Source: Carya illinoinensis (taxonomy: Eukaryota; Streptophyta; Magnoliopsida; Fagales; Juglandaceae). Taken from it: a stretch of DNA of 64,000 nucleotides. Under the pieces are notes generated by a model. The model had not been told where the DNA came from. It was given only the letters and a program-made list of their open reading frames with translations, and did no database searches. The number at the start of each line of letters is the position of its first letter. Position 1 is the first letter of the stretch. The stretch covers positions 14,319,001 through 14,383,000 of the forward strand of contig NC_056753.1 in assembly GCF_018687715.1 (NCBI RefSeq), read 5' to 3'. Positions 44,585-56,510 of this stretch are shown piece by piece. Made by a program: the position numbers and the translations under genes.

Positions 44585-45354
44585 TGATGTGAACCCCAAT
44601 TGACTCGCTTTGAGACCCAACAACAATATTGGAAAACCAACCCAAGAAAGCCAAAATCAAGTCTACAGATGGAGAATCTTGACCAATTGAGAACTTGTTT
44701 CAAGAACTTAAATTATATTAAAATCTAAACCCATTAAAGAACCCATTTCAAGAACCCAGATTACAAAGGAGGAACGCCGCAAAGGTTGTGATTTACCTTT
44801 GATAAGTTCAAAAGTTCAATCAAGAACAAGAAGAGTAAACTCAACTCACCAATAAAAGTTCAATAATGTCTAACCTACTCAAATGAGGCTACAAGTGGTT
44901 TAAATAAATAATTCCTAAAAACCCTAGTGAACAGTACCATGCTACAGTAACTTCTAAAATCCTAGTTCAAATAAAATAATAACTTTCCAAATAAGCCCTT
45001 GGCCAAAATACAAGGCCTTCCCAAAAACCCTAGTTCATTAGAAATAAAACGTGTGGGCTGGACATCCCCCAAGTCCAATTATTCTAGATTAATTCCTATG
45101 ACTAATAAAATAAGCTCTTTTAATGAAATAAATAAGTCTGTGGCATTCAATAACAATAGGCCCAAGTTGTGTCTTCCATATCGTATCACATGGATGAAAA
45201 CTAGATCTTCTTCTCTCAAGCCCATCTTGAATATTGGGCTCTTGCTAGACTCGACCTAAGTAGATTGCACCAATCATTGCATAGCTTCCTTGCTCTTCTC
45301 AGCTCTGAATTTTGTAATTGATCCTTAAGACTTGGTCTACCTTGGGGCCCATCA
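44585..45354 (-). repeat. 3' LTR of element D (770 bp)
   Basis: On the minus strand it begins TGATGGGCCCC (45354) and ends GGGTTCACATCA (44585), giving TGATG/CATCA termini. The next bases on its upstream side (45355-45370) read GAGGAGAGGGGGAA on the minus strand, the polypurine tract. The family is related to the C array, but the LTR lacks the inverted-end duplication. No gene. Confidence 0.85.
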
Positions 45355-45466
45355 TTCCCCCTCTCCTCAAAAGGATTCGACCTCGAATCTCAACCTGGAT
45401 CAAAGAGAAAAAGATCAGAAATATTGAAAGTAGAAGAAACATGGTACTTACCTAGAAGATCCACTT
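45355..45466 (-). pseudogene. Element D pol C-terminus
   Basis: The minus-strand frame includes LGKYHVSSTFNISDLFLFD and, after a stop, SRSNPFEERGND, the end of the integrase of this family, running into the LTR. It is truncated at 45466 by insertion of element E. Confidence 0.78.
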
Positions 45467-46185
45467 TGTGACGCCCCCAGATTTCCATTTGGGATCGTAC
45501 GGACATCCGAAGCGTCGGGACATGCAACACAAGGTTACCTGTCCCCGTTCATGACATATAACATGCAATATTCCTAATATGCATCTAGCATTATGCAATA
45601 TTCGCAGCAGATATATATATATATATATATATATTTAGCAATACTATGCACCAAACTTACAATATCCCAAATAGTTAAATCGTAATCCAAGCATACTTAA
45701 TAGAATAAACATCCATGATTTCAGTACGAGTCTCAGAAGACTGTAATCTCTAAAACATGGGAAGCCAGAGTCCATATTTATATTACCAAAATACACTATT
45801 GAGGAAGTTCGTTGAGTAACTCGTGTAACTCGACTAACGAGACCAGAATCTATCCAAAAACTAACTATGGAAGCTGTAAGTTCCATATCATGTCTGCGGC
45901 GTCTAGTCAACCTCCTCCAGTCTATCAATGTCTGCTCCCTGCTTTGATCCTGACACGATGCCTACCATTTAGGGGGAATGGTAGTTGGGACTACCACGGT
46001 GAGATTTGATTACAAATCTCAGCAAGTTAACAGGAAACTTTCACACAGGTTAATGATGCATGCATGGCAGTAAAAACATGAATGCATAATTAAAGTCGTA
46101 AGTAAGCATAACATAACTTGACATATAGCATGGCATAACTGACATACCCTGAACAAAAAGGTGAACCAAACTTGACTATACATGA
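45467..46185 (-). repeat. E 3' LTR, left segment
   Basis: This is the distal end of the E LTR, up to the copia insertion. A TA microsatellite lies at about 45609-45633. The terminus TGTGACGCCCCC (plus strand) is shared with the other Tekay LTRs. No gene seen. Confidence 0.85.
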
Positions 46186-47266
46186 TGAAAAAGCAGTGGT
46201 TCTACACAACACTACACCTAGAGGGGGGGTGAATAGGTGTAATGTAATTTTTATGGCCTTCTGAAAATTAATCAAACAAGCAGATAATAAATGAAACAAA
46301 TAACACAAATAATCAACACATGATTTTGTTCACGGAGTGGAAACTCATTTGAAGAACCTCTTCAAAATCTAAAACCACTCCGGGTGTAAGACACCACCTC
46401 AAATCCACTATAGAAACTTTAGTTTGTTACAACCAATTTAGAACACTCACAAAACCTTTGTAGTAGCTAAACTTGGCTTGCAACACCACGAGTGACCCAC
46501 TCGATCTCTACACGCATGTAGTGTCGGAACTCCGACCTTCCTATAGCTTCCCACGAGAACCTCTCGATCTCTGCATCAACGGCAGCTCCGGACTCTTCCG
46601 GCCAACAAAAATGTCCACTTCAATGGACTCAAGTAAAAGCTGATTTTTGTGTATGTTGTGGTGGAGAAATGTTTTTCCAAGAAAGAATCAATCAAATGGG
46701 GGAGAGATTGCTCTAAGATGTTCTTGGAGGCCCTTAGGGTTTTTGCTCTGATTCTCCACACATAGAACAGAAGCTAACATGTTCTATTTATAGTTCCCAT
46801 CAAATGAGGCGTTCAAAACCCTACATTGTAAGTGATCTGGAACATTGGCTCGAGCGAAGTGTCGAGTGAAGGTCGAGCGCCGAAATCTGCCTGAGTTCGC
46901 TCGAGCGCCATGTCGAGCGAGTATCGAGCGGTCGACTCTGCCTGAGTTCGCTCGAGCTCAGTGTCGAGCGAGGGTCGAGCGACACACTCTGCCTGGGTTC
47001 GCTTGAGCTCAGTGTCGAGCGAGGGTCGAGCGGTTGAATCTGCCTGAGTTCGCTCGAGCCGTATGTCGAGCGAGGGTCGAGCTGTTGAATCTGCCTGAGT
47101 TCGCTCGAGCGCTCTGTCGAGCGAGGGTCGAGCGAAGTCGCTTCTTTTGACCAATAATGAGCACACTTCAAGCCCACTTCAATCCTTCCGCAACAACACT
47201 TGTTACAACACCATTTTCCACAGGTTTTCACAAGAATATGCCAACACGCTCATTTTTCCCTCAACA
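46186..47266 (-). repeat. 3' LTR of the copia element (1081 bp)
   Basis: Plus-strand start TGAAAAAGCAGTGG, end CCCTCAACA. It contains six 51-bp repeats (46848-47152) and a TATA box (46784-46793, minus). The frames in two phases across the repeats (ARPSLDTELERTQ-type) are repeat artefacts. Confidence 0.95.
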
Positions 47267-47279
47267 ATCTCCCCCTTTG
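47267..47279 (-). promoter_or_regulatory. Copia polypurine tract adjoining the 3' LTR
   Basis: The minus strand reads CCAAAGGGGGAGAT directly before the LTR start TGTTGAGGG. Confidence 0.9.
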
Positions 47280-47618
47280 GCATTTCTGTGACAAAACCTC
47301 TAACCTATACATATGATCTAATCCTAGCACACCCAATTAGATCCATATTCTTGAACATGTTGAAAAATTTCTGCACACGCTTAGCAAACGGTTAAACATA
47401 CCCATTCACATATGCACAAAAACATATTTGCTATTCTCAAATCATAATTCATGTCAAGTACAGGTTTTAGAAGAGAAATATTTCATTAAACAACAAATCA
47501 TAGATTGAGTTCAAGAAACATTAGTCAAACAATCAGCAGCTAACAAGAGATATAAATCAACAGATATAACCAAAAGCTGCTGTTCCCCCAAAACAAAAAA
47601 AAATTAGTACAAGTAACA

Positions 47619-47690
47619 CTCCCCCTGAGTTAATACTGTACTACTCCCCCTCAACACTATATATCTCCCCCTCAACAATCAATCTCCCCC
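47619..47690 (-). repeat. Additional polypurine tracts (multi-PPT) of the copia element
   Basis: Four further GGGGGAG runs on the minus strand at about 47619-47625, 47644-47651, 47664-47671 and 47682-47690. Two are preceded by GTTGAG like the LTR start. Repeated polypurine tracts upstream of the 3' LTR are described for Sireviruses. The stretch 47280-47618 shows no gene. Confidence 0.82.
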
Positions 47691-47715
47691 TTTTTGTCAC
47701 AAGAGGCCAAGGGTC

Positions 47716-48831
47716 TCAATCATCACCATCGGTATCCTCATCATCCTCATTGAGCTGCCTCTCAATGTCATTGAAGCGTTGAGTCACAAGTTGTTGCAGG
47801 TTGTCAACTTTCACCTCAAGGCTGTCGAACCGGGCATCAAGGCGAGCTAGATACTCAAGTACCTGCTGAAGACTGGGCTCCGACGAACCGGGGGCTGAGG
47901 AAGATGGCTGAGAGTTGGATGGGGCCGAGGTAGACGGCTGAGAACTAGATGGTCGAGAGCTCGAAGGCTGAGAGGAGGGAGCGGGAGGGTGCTCAACACG
48001 GATAGGCTGTGGAGTTGTGTGAGCACGACTCAACTGGACCGTCCTACGACCAATAGGAGCCTTAAGGGCAATTCTCGGCTCCTGAGGATGGAAAGCAACA
48101 GATTGGGAGAGAGCTATTCGGGTGATTAAACACGGTAAGGGCAAACCAGTCCGTGCTTTGGAGGACCGATACGCCTCAACAATAACCCGACACAAAAGAC
48201 TTCCTAGATCAATGGAGACACCATTGATCAAGGCATACAGCAGACGGGCACGGTCAAGACCCACATCACTATTATGACCAGTAGGATCTAAGTTCGTAAG
48301 AACAATCCTACTAAGAATGAGGTGATCGGGGGTAAAACGAGCAGTTGAAATAGGGGTTGTCCCTTCCCAACTACTAGGTCGGCCACAAAGACAAGTAGCA
48401 ATGACTTGTGGACTTGGAGGAGATGTCCGTGAGTAGGGAAACTCAGGATAGAGCTCACGAGGGGCATTTAGCAGAGTCGCTATCATGCCCGGAGTGACTC
48501 GGAAAACAACATTCCTGAGACTGACTTCAAATGAGTCACCAACAGATATGTCATGAATATTGGAGTAAAACTCCCTAACCAACTCCACAGAAGGAGTGGG
48601 ATGACCAGTGGTCAATGCCTGCCACTGACGAGACTCAAAAATACGGGGAATTATAGTCTCGGTAAGCTCACCTAATGTCACTTCACGCTCGACTATGGGA
48701 GTACGATGCGAGAAGTTCTGAGAGTATAACTCTTGGGCTCGAGCACTATGGAATTGGGCTTGAACGGGTGCAGGAGGGTTTTGGCGAGGACGAACACGTC
48801 GAGACATGGTGTCGGCTGTAGACAGAGTCAA
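47716..48831 (-). CDS. Extra frame after pol: plant-transposon-domain protein with coiled coil
   Basis: The likely start is the ATG at 48807 (MSRRVRPRQNPPAPV), eight bases after a good splice acceptor; an in-frame ATG also exists at 48831. About residues 40-250 (LGELTETIIPRIFESRQW, VREFYSNIHDI, LLYALINGVSIDLG, CLITRIALSQSV) resemble the domain known as putative plant transposon protein, common in other plant retroelements; I recognise this from memory only. A Ser/Pro/Gln-rich linker follows, then a predicted coiled coil (VLEYLARLDARFDSLEVKVD) and an acidic tail (EDDEDTDGDD). I see no signal peptide or membrane helix, so it is unlike an envelope protein despite its position. The frame is intact. 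Function unknown; it may bind RNA, Gag or chromatin. Confidence 0.8.
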   Translation of the reverse strand: MTLSTADTMSRRVRPRQNPPAPVQAQFHSARAQELYSQNFSHRTPIVEREVTLGELTETIIPRIFESRQWQALTTGHPTPSVELVREFYSNIHDISVGDSFEVSLRNVVFRVTPGMIATLLNAPRELYPEFPYSRTSPPSPQVIATCLCGRPSSWEGTTPISTARFTPDHLILSRIVLTNLDPTGHNSDVGLDRARLLYALINGVSIDLGSLLCRVIVEAYRSSKARTGLPLPCLITRIALSQSVAFHPQEPRIALKAPIGRRTVQLSRAHTTPQPIRVEHPPAPSSQPSSSRPSSSQPSTSAPSNSQPSSSAPGSSEPSLQQVLEYLARLDARFDSLEVKVDNLQQLVTQRFNDIERQLNEDDEDTDGDD

Positions 48832-49549
48832 AGACGTTAGACAAGGCTAAGGCAATGCAAACACGTGATGGATGCATGCATGCTGACGCAACAATGCCAA
48901 CTAACAATGCAAGACTCGGTGCATGCCCGATGTCACTCCCCATTTTTCAAAACAATAACAAATGCCTAGGTCAAAATGTCCCATATGCATACTAATGCCT
49001 ACTCATGTGAAAGACCAACATGCATGCTAATGCCAACCACATTCATGACACATTTGCAATGACAACTCAAGCCATTTACAAGCTAATGCCAACCCATGTA
49101 CATGACTCATGTTAAACGATGCCAAACCTCATGCATGACCCATGTGCAAACCAATGCCAATTCTAAACCAAAACACCTTCAAAACATAATGCAATCCTAG
49201 TTAAACGATGTCCCAAACCTAGGATAGACATGAAATAGATATGGGAGCAATGCTATGCCAATGCATGATGAAAAACCAAAAACACACTTCATTGAGGCAT
49301 TTTATCGAACACTTGGAGTGCATCCAAGTGAGAAACTCGGGTATAGACCCATGGGAGTTTCAAAAACCTCCTAAATACAACCAATCCCAACAATGGCTAC
49401 ACAATAGCCTCAATAAACCAAAATAAACGGAACAATTTCAAGAAACAAACTTCAAAAAAACCCCCAATCCGAAACCCATATGCAAAACAAACGGAAATAC
49501 CCAAAATAAATCACCAAAACACGAAAATACACAAGAGAAAGGGATTTAC
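48816..49549 (-). other. Proposed 5' UTR intron of the extra copia gene
   Basis: Donor CCAAG/GTAAATCC (exon ends 49550) and acceptor CTCTGTCTACAG/CCGAC (exon resumes 48815), eight bases before the ATG at 48807. The 734-bp interior has no long frame and holds degenerate repeats with AATGCCAA and CATG motifs. Splicing is inferred from the sites alone. Confidence 0.55.
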
Positions 49550-49662
49550 CTTGGTTTGGAGATGATTTCGGAAGGAAAGAACTTGATTAAACGAAGAAAA
49601 TTGAGAAAAGAAAGAGGAAAATCGCACGGAGGGGAGAAAACGCACGAAACAGGGCAGTCTGC

Positions 49663-49778
49663 TCGAGCGGCGCTCGAGTTTTATATCAGTCGTTCGCTCG
49701 AGCGAACTTAAAACCCTCGAGCGGCTGTCGAGCGGGTTTAGCTCGAGCGGTGTCGAGCGAGGGTCGAGCGAGACCTCC
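49663..49778 (-). promoter_or_regulatory. Candidate internal promoter: GCTCGAG cluster and TATA box
   Basis: On the minus strand, TATAAA (49685-49680) lies within a cluster of GCTCGAG and CTCGAC motifs. Positions 49741-49778 match one LTR repeat unit almost exactly (GCTCGAGCGGTGTCGAGCGA and onward). About 30 bp downstream begins a pyrimidine-rich leader-like stretch leading to the donor at 49550. The LTR promoter has the same order of repeats then TATA. Promoter activity is inferred. Confidence 0.55.
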
Positions 49779-50149
49779 AGAAAAACACATTTTGCCCATT
49801 TTTGAAGCACACAACACTCACATGACATGGACAAATATTGGGAATGTCAATTTTCACACCTAGAGTACATATCAAATGTAGAGAAGCATCATATTCCCAT
49901 AAAATACGCAGTTTAAAACCAAGTATCACAAGTAATATAGACGTGCGTGTATAAAGCGGTCCTTGCTCAATCAAGAAATTTCAACCGTAAGGCGTGAGTG
50001 GGGTTGGGCTGAACATGAAACCATAAGTGCTTGGGAAGCTCATTCAAGACACAGAAAGTCAAACCTAATGCTGCTAGGACCTGAATCTTTCTGTTTAAAT
50101 ACTTGTCTCAGTATGTTCAAGAAAACAGAAAACTTATTCTGTTTTTCAC

Positions 50150-50187
<38 letters not shown>

Positions 50188-50646
50188 AACTTCACTTTTT
50201 CTTTTCTGTTTGAGATACCATATTTTTGCACAAGCGAACCATGATGAGGTCATCTAGCCCATGGTCAATTCTGTATGTAGGTAGAGCTTCCTACCACTTT
50301 TGATTGCCTCCCCAATAGACTCACAAGTGGTGAAATGTCAATTGACTGAGTTTGGAGTGAAGTGTGTGTGCTGCCAGTCACAGATTACATGAGATACTCA
50401 TGTTCCAAACCTTTGTAAAACATAGATATATGATACAAATCTCAAAAGATACATGCACCAAGATTTTAGAATTAACAACCCCACTATTATATAGCGCAAT
50501 CATGGAGTGCATGTAGGGGCAGCAATCAAAGACAATAAAACTAAACAGCTAACAAATGCAACCCAAACATCAACAACAATAAAATAAAATGGAAAAAAAT
50601 GAAAGTGCATGAAAAACATGTAATGCATGTTATGCATGTTTCAGGC
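49779..50646 (-). other. Spacer between copia pol and the extra gene
   Basis: There is no convincing frame. A T run of about 29 bases lies at about 50154-50182 (an A run on the element's strand). The rest is AT-rich unique-looking sequence that may serve as pol 3' UTR. Confidence 0.7.
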
Positions 50647-53600
50647 TTATGTCAAAGCACAAACCCCAATAGCCTTTCTAAGAAGTTCAAACCGAAGCTT
50701 ATCCAAGGGTTTTGTAAAAAGGTCGGCTAGTTGATGTTCGGTGGGAACATACTCAAGGGTCACAACCTTCGTTTCCACAAGCTCCCGAATGAGATGGTGC
50801 CTAATGTCAATGTGCTTGGTCCTGGAGTGTTGGACAGGATTTTTTGAAATGTTAATAGCACTGGTATTGTCACAATAGACGCTCATCACTCCTTGGGCAA
50901 TGCCATAGTCACATAGCATTTGTTTCATCCACAACAATTGCGTGCAACAACTCCCTGCAGCAATGTATTCAGCTTCAGCCGTAGACATGGAAATTGAGTT
51001 TTGTTTCTTACTCATCCAGGCTACCAAATTCGTCCCCACATAGAAACACCCACCAGAGGTGCTTTTCCTATCATCTGCATTACCTGCCCAATCAGCATCT
51101 GAATAGCCTGCAAGTTCAGTGTTAGAGTCTCTAGAATACCAAATCCCATAGTTAATCGTCTCATTCACATAACGAAGTATGCGTTTGACAGCTATTAAAT
51201 GAGATTCTTTTGGATTGGCTTGAAATCTAGCACACACCCCAACACTAAAAGCAATGTCAGGTCTACTTGCAGTGAGATACAGCAAACTCCCAATCATGCT
51301 CCTATACAAGGATTGCTCAACATTCTTGCCTGACAGATCAGCGCTTAGCTTAACACTGGTGCTCATGGGAGTTCTAGCATGGCTCTTGCCATCTAATCCA
51401 AATTTTGTGATAAGATCTTTTGCATATTTGGATTGAGATATGAATAACCCATCATTCAACTGTTTTACTTGGAGTCCCAAGAAAAAGGTTAATTCACCTA
51501 CCATGCTCATCTCAAATTCATTCTTCATCTCATCAGCAAACTCAAGAGCCAGAGTGTCAATAGAAGATCCAAAAACAATATCATCCACATAGATTTGAGC
51601 AATTGTTATGTCTTCTCCAGCTTTTCTGATGAATAATGTCCTATCAACACTTCCTCTCAAAAACTTGTGAGTCTCCAAATAGGAAGTTAGTCTTTCATAC
51701 CAAGCTCTGGGAGCCTGTTTTAGGCCATAAAGAGCTTTCTTCAGCCTGTAGACATGACTAGGATATTTTGGATCCTTGAAACCCTTTGGTTGTTCAACAT
51801 AGACTTCTTCTTGGAGAACTCCATTCAGAAAAGCACTCTTGACGTCCATTTGATAGAGCTTGAAGCACATATGACAAGCGATGCTCAACAAAATTCGAAT
51901 TGACTCAAGTCTGGCAACCGGAGCGAAAGTCTCATCGAAGTCTATACCCTCCATCTGGGCATACCCTTGAGCAACCAGTCTTGCTTTATTTCGCACAATG
52001 ATTCCATTCTCATCAGACTTGTTCTTGAAAATCCATTTTGTGCCTACCACGTTGTGACTTTCTGGTCTTGGCACCAAATACCACACATCGTTCCTCACAA
52101 ATTGATTTATTTCATCATGCATAGCATTTAACCAATTCTCGTCACTCAAAGCTTCTTCGACCCTTTTTGGCTCAATTTGTGAGATGTAACTTGAGTGAGC
52201 CAATTGATTTACCACTTTTCTTCTTAGTCTCATCCCTTCATCTATGTTTCCTATAATATTTTCTTGGGGATGATTCAACTTTACTCTTGAAGAAGGTTCC
52301 TTTTGGCTTCTTATCTTTTCATTTGATGCGAACTCCAAGTTTTCCCTTACTGCATCACTCTCTTTTCTTTCAGCTCCACTTGGTAAGTGAGATGGCTCAT
52401 CTTTATTCAATTTCTCTTCAGGAGCATCATTCACTACCACATTTATGGATTCTATTACAGTTCTGGTGTGCAGATTGTAGCATCTATACGCACGACTGTT
52501 TCTAGAGTATCCAAGAAAAATCCCTTCATCACTTTTGGGGTCAAACTTAGCTAAGTTTTCCCTGTCTCTCAAAATGTAGCATTGACTTCCAAACACCTTG
52601 AAGTACTTCACATTTGGTTTCTTTCCTTTCCATAGTTCATATGGTGTTTTGGAAGTGTTTGGTCTTGGATAGACTCTATTCACAATATGACATGCCGTGT
52701 TCACAGCTTCTCCCCAGAATTGGGTAGGAACATTCTTGCTGTGTATCATGACTCGAGCCATTTCTTGAATCACCCGGTTCTTTCTTTCAACCACTCCATT
52801 TTGCTGTGGAGTGATAGGGGCAGAAAACTCTTGACTGATGCCCTCTTCATCACAGAAACTTTCAAGATTTGAATTGTCAAATTCTCTTCCATGATCGCTC
52901 CTAATTCTAACTATTACCTTTCCTTGCTCATTTTGAAGCTTCTTGCACAAGATTTTAATCACATTAGGAGCTTCAGCTTTCTCTCTCAGAAATTCCACCC
53001 ATGAATATCTGGTGAAGTCATCCACCATTACTAGTATGTATCTCTTTCCCCCCAGGCTTTCAGTTCTAGAGGGTCCCATAAGATCTATGTGCAATAACTC
53101 CAAAGGTTGTTCAGTTAGGATAGCCGTAGTTTTCTTGTGAGCTGTTCTGACTTGTTTTTCCAATTGACATGACCCACACACAGGAGTCTCCACTTTACCC
53201 AGCTCAGGCAATCCTATCACCATATCTTTCTTGGCAATCTTAGACAGATTTTTATGATTCACGTGTCCAAGTCTTTGGTGCCACAGGTCTGTTGCCTCAC
53301 TCTTAGCACTGTTGCAACTATGTTGAAAATTAGGAGTGATGCCATAACAATTGTCAGATGTCCTCGTTCCCTGCATCATGCAGTTTCCATCATTATTTGA
53401 AACAATGCATTTTTCTTTTGAAAAGCGAACCTCAGCACCATTGTCACACATTTGACTTATGCTGAGAAGATTTGCTTTTAATCCATCAACAAACAGTACT
53501 TCCCTCAAGATGGGTAGTCCTGGTATATCAATTTCACCTTTTCCAACTATATCAGCTTTTCCACCATCTCCAAAAGTTACTGTTCCACACTTGTATTCCT

Positions 53601-55779
53601 CAACAGTTTTAAACAAACTCCTATCACCTGACATGTGACGCGAGCATCCACTATCAAGGTACCACACATATGTGTCTCTAGTCTTTAGAGCAATGTGTGC
53701 CACATGACATGTGTTTCTTTCTCCAGTTCTGACCCACATCTTTCTAACTTTTGGAGAGCCACCCTTTTTGGTAGTTGACAGTTGGTCTAACTTGACATTC
53801 AGCATCTCATTTTGCCTAGTTAAGGCCATCACTTGACTCCAAAGATTCAGATGCCCTCTTCTTGGTTGTCTATCTCCATTTTTCATGTGATTCTTCCTAA
53901 GCTCATAGCAATTTGGTCGGATGTGGCCAGCCCTACCACAATTATGACACACACAGTTTTCTTTGCTATCTCTTTGTCTCCTGAATGAAGAGGTATACTT
54001 AGGAGCAGTTATGAGACGTTTACCCATGTTTGAAGGGTGCACACTTTTGCTTTGAGAAGGTGTATGTTCATACGTGATGTATCTTTTCAGCTTAAAACAC
54101 TCCGTTACAACATGACCTGTTTTACCACAGTGGTGACAAATAGGTCTTGCATTTCTAGTTCTTGGTTTCACATGAGACAGAACACCCATTTGGACATGAG
54201 ATTTGCCCTTGTCAGATGGGTTAGTCTTTCCATTGACAGCTGATTCACGAACAAACACAGTCTTCTTCTCATTTTTGTGGGAGACCTTTGAGGTGGTTGC
54301 AGTCTCAGATTTTACTGCACCATATCCCAGACCACTCTTGTCACTATGGGGCTTTCCAAAGCTTAGAATTTCATCCAACTTTTGTTTCCCGCTGGAGAAG
54401 GATTTCAGCTTTTCCTTCAACAAGCTTATTTCACTTTCATGAGCTTTTAACTCATCTTCCAAGCAAACCTTCTTCATTTTAAAGTGATCAGCTAGAACAA
54501 TGGCATCAGTTAATTTGCCTTGAAGCTCTTCATTTTCTCTTTTAATGAAGTCTATCTCTTCAATGTGCACTTTGTTGAGTTTCCTCAATTTAACACATTC
54601 CTTATATAACTTCTCATAAACTTCTTGCAGCTCATCTTCATATTCAGATTCATTTCCAGACTTGCTCTCATCATCCGACACATTTTCACTGTGTTGACTT
54701 TTGCTATCTACCGAGACAGTGAATGCCATGTAATTCAGATTTCTTTTCGGGGAAGAGTTCCCTGATGAATCACTTGACTCCGATTCACTCTCACTTAGGG
54801 ATGCAATTTTTGCTCTTTCTTTTGCCTTTTTGTAGTTTGGACATTCCAGGCGAATGTGTCCAAAACCACGGCATTCATGACACTGCACACTTGACTGACC
54901 CTTGTCTCTATTTGTTCTAGTGTGCTTTTCAAAGTTTCTATCCTTGTTCCCTGAACTTGAGCCTCTGTTGTATCTTTCAAACTTTTTCTTCTCTAGGCTC
55001 TGATTCTTTTTATTTCTAGCCACAAACATTTTCCTGAATTTCTTAGCATAGAATGCTATTTCTTTGTCAATCATAGCCAAATCATCGGATGACTCATCTG
55101 ACTCCTCTCTAACAGTATTGAGGGCTATGGACTTGTGCTTTCTGTCCATTGGAAGAGTATGTTCATATGTTTGGAGGGAGCCCACCAATTCTTCAATTCT
55201 CATAGTATCCACATCTTTGCTTTCCTCAATAGCCGTAACCTTAGGACGAAATCTCTCAGGAAGAGATCTGAGAACTTTTCTCACAACTCTATTCTCAGGA
55301 ATTCTGTCCCCTAGATTAAAGCGAGAGTTGACGATATCATTTAGTTTTGCATAGAAAGCATCAAATGTCTCATCATCCTTCATTCTCAACTCCTCAAAAC
55401 TGGTGGTCAGCATTTGAAGTTTAGAATTCTTTACAGCCTTGGTACCTTCATGGGTAACCTCAAGAATGTCCCATGCCTCTTTGCAATTTTCACACATGGA
55501 GATTCTCTTGAACTCCTCCTGGGACACGGCCATGAACATTGCATTCAAGCCTTTGCTATTCCAACTACACTCATTGACTTCATCCCTAGAGTAATTTTCC
55601 ACACTCTTGGGGGTTTGGACTCCTTCAATGACTACAACCGGTTCCTTCCATCCATTTGTTATGGAAGCCCACACTCGTTCATCCACAGACTTAAGGAAAG
55701 CTCTCATTCGAACTTTCCAATACGCATAGTTGCTTCCATCAAAAAATGGTGGAGATGTGAGTGATTGAGACCTATCCAT
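50647..55779 (-). CDS. Copia Gag-Pol polyprotein, intact (1710 aa)
   Basis: It starts at ATG 55779 ([15 protein letters not shown]). Gag domain in residues 1-270 ([20 protein letters not shown]). Three CCHC knuckles near residues 299 ([14 protein letters not shown]), 546 ([14 protein letters not shown]) and 609 ([14 protein letters not shown]), with a coiled-coil-like charged stretch between the first two. Protease near 703 ([13 protein letters not shown]). Integrase zinc-finger domain from about 830 ([14 protein letters not shown]) and core from about 895, with [16 protein letters not shown] and ENG-type [12 protein letters not shown] from about 1230 with YVDD near 1399. RNase H near 1636 ([13 protein letters not shown]). 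No stops or frameshifts. It would supply particle, cleavage, integration and cDNA synthesis in one product. Confidence 0.97.
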   Translation of the reverse strand: MDRSQSLTSPPFFDGSNYAYWKVRMRAFLKSVDERVWASITNGWKEPVVVIEGVQTPKSVENYSRDEVNECSWNSKGLNAMFMAVSQEEFKRISMCENCKEAWDILEVTHEGTKAVKNSKLQMLTTSFEELRMKDDETFDAFYAKLNDIVNSRFNLGDRIPENRVVRKVLRSLPERFRPKVTAIEESKDVDTMRIEELVGSLQTYEHTLPMDRKHKSIALNTVREESDESSDDLAMIDKEIAFYAKKFRKMFVARNKKNQSLEKKKFERYNRGSSSGNKDRNFEKHTRTNRDKGQSSVQCHECRGFGHIRLECPNYKKAKERAKIASLSESESESSDSSGNSSPKRNLNYMAFTVSVDSKSQHSENVSDDESKSGNESEYEDELQEVYEKLYKECVKLRKLNKVHIEEIDFIKRENEELQGKLTDAIVLADHFKMKKVCLEDELKAHESEISLLKEKLKSFSSGKQKLDEILSFGKPHSDKSGLGYGAVKSETATTSKVSHKNEKKTVFVRESAVNGKTNPSDKGKSHVQMGVLSHVKPRTRNARPICHHCGKTGHVVTECFKLKRYITYEHTPSQSKSVHPSNMGKRLITAPKYTSSFRRQRDSKENCVCHNCGRAGHIRPNCYELRKNHMKNGDRQPRRGHLNLWSQVMALTRQNEMLNVKLDQLSTTKKGGSPKVRKMWVRTGERNTCHVAHIALKTRDTYVWYLDSGCSRHMSGDRSLFKTVEEYKCGTVTFGDGGKADIVGKGEIDIPGLPILREVLFVDGLKANLLSISQMCDNGAEVRFSKEKCIVSNNDGNCMMQGTRTSDNCYGITPNFQHSCNSAKSEATDLWHQRLGHVNHKNLSKIAKKDMVIGLPELGKVETPVCGSCQLEKQVRTAHKKTTAILTEQPLELLHIDLMGPSRTESLGGKRYILVMVDDFTRYSWVEFLREKAEAPNVIKILCKKLQNEQGKVIVRIRSDHGREFDNSNLESFCDEEGISQEFSAPITPQQNGVVERKNRVIQEMARVMIHSKNVPTQFWGEAVNTACHIVNRVYPRPNTSKTPYELWKGKKPNVKYFKVFGSQCYILRDRENLAKFDPKSDEGIFLGYSRNSRAYRCYNLHTRTVIESINVVVNDAPEEKLNKDEPSHLPSGAERKESDAVRENLEFASNEKIRSQKEPSSRVKLNHPQENIIGNIDEGMRLRRKVVNQLAHSSYISQIEPKRVEEALSDENWLNAMHDEINQFVRNDVWYLVPRPESHNVVGTKWIFKNKSDENGIIVRNKARLVAQGYAQMEGIDFDETFAPVARLESIRILLSIACHMCFKLYQMDVKSAFLNGVLQEEVYVEQPKGFKDPKYPSHVYRLKKALYGLKQAPRAWYERLTSYLETHKFLRGSVDRTLFIRKAGEDITIAQIYVDDIVFGSSIDTLALEFADEMKNEFEMSMVGELTFFLGLQVKQLNDGLFISQSKYAKDLITKFGLDGKSHARTPMSTSVKLSADLSGKNVEQSLYRSMIGSLLYLTASRPDIAFSVGVCARFQANPKESHLIAVKRILRYVNETINYGIWYSRDSNTELAGYSDADWAGNADDRKSTSGGCFYVGTNLVAWMSKKQNSISMSTAEAEYIAAGSCCTQLLWMKQMLCDYGIAQGVMSVYCDNTSAINISKNPVQHSRTKHIDIRHHLIRELVETKVVTLEYVPTEHQLADLFTKPLDKLRFELLRKAIGVCALT

Positions 55780-55831
55780 TTAAACCACTACAGCAGGATC
55801 ACACTCAGGAACTAAATCCTAGCGGAGTGAA

Positions 55832-55846
55832 CCCGCTCTGATACCA
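55832..55846 (-). other. Copia primer binding site (initiator tRNA-Met)
   Basis: The minus strand reads TGGTATCAGAGCGGG two bases after the 5' LTR. A short leader of about 55 bp leads to the gag-pol ATG at 55779. Confidence 0.93.
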
Positions 55847-56446
55847 ATTGAAAAAGCAGTGGTTCTACACAACACTACACCTAGAGGGGGGGTGAATAGG
55901 TGTAATGTAATTTTTATGGCCTTTTGAAAATTAATCAAACAAGCAGATAATAAATGAAACAAATAACACAAATAATCAACACATGATTTTGTTCACGAAG
56001 TGGAAACTCATTTGAAGAACCTCTTCAAAATCTAAAACCACTCCGGGTGTAAGACACCACCTCAAATCCACTATAGAAACTTTAGTTTGTTACAACCAAT
56101 TTAGAACACTCACAAAACCTTTGTAGTAGCTAAACTTGGCTTGCAACACCACGAGTGACCCACTCGATCTCTACACGCATGTAGTGTCGGAACTCCGACC
56201 TTCCCATAGCTTCCCACGAGAACCTCTCGATCTCTGCATCAACGGCAGCTCCGGACTCTTCCGGCCAACAAAAATGTCCACTTCAATGGACTCAAGTAAA
56301 AGCTGATTTTTGTGTATGTTGTGGTGGAGAAATGTTTTTCCAAGAAAGAATCAATCAAATGGGGGAGAGATTGCTCTAAGATGTTCTTGGAGGCCCTTAG
56401 GGTTTTTGCTCTGATTCTCCACACATAGAACAGAAGCTAACATGTT

Positions 56447-56456
56447 CTATTTATAG
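56447..56456 (-). promoter_or_regulatory. TATA box of copia 5' LTR
   Basis: CTATAAATAG on the minus strand; transcription would begin about 30 bp to the left. The 3' LTR has the identical box at 46784-46793. Confidence 0.8.
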
Positions 56457-56510
56457 TTCCCATCAAATGAGGCGTTCAAAACCCTACATTGTAAGTGATC
56501 TGGAACATTG

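Noticed and set aside
46813..47231. Frames across the copia LTR repeats (ARPSLDTELERTQ and LDPRSTLSSSELRQ types)
   Set aside because: The 51-bp unit is a multiple of three, so frames stay open by arithmetic; the same frames are in the other LTR and contain promoter DNA.
47716..48831. The extra copia frame as an envelope gene
   Set aside because: I see no signal peptide, membrane helix or cleavage motif; the coiled coil and acidic tail point elsewhere.
50154..50182. Poly-T run as a non-LTR retrotransposon tail
   Set aside because: No LINE or SINE sequence or target duplication flanks it; it lies inside the copia spacer.
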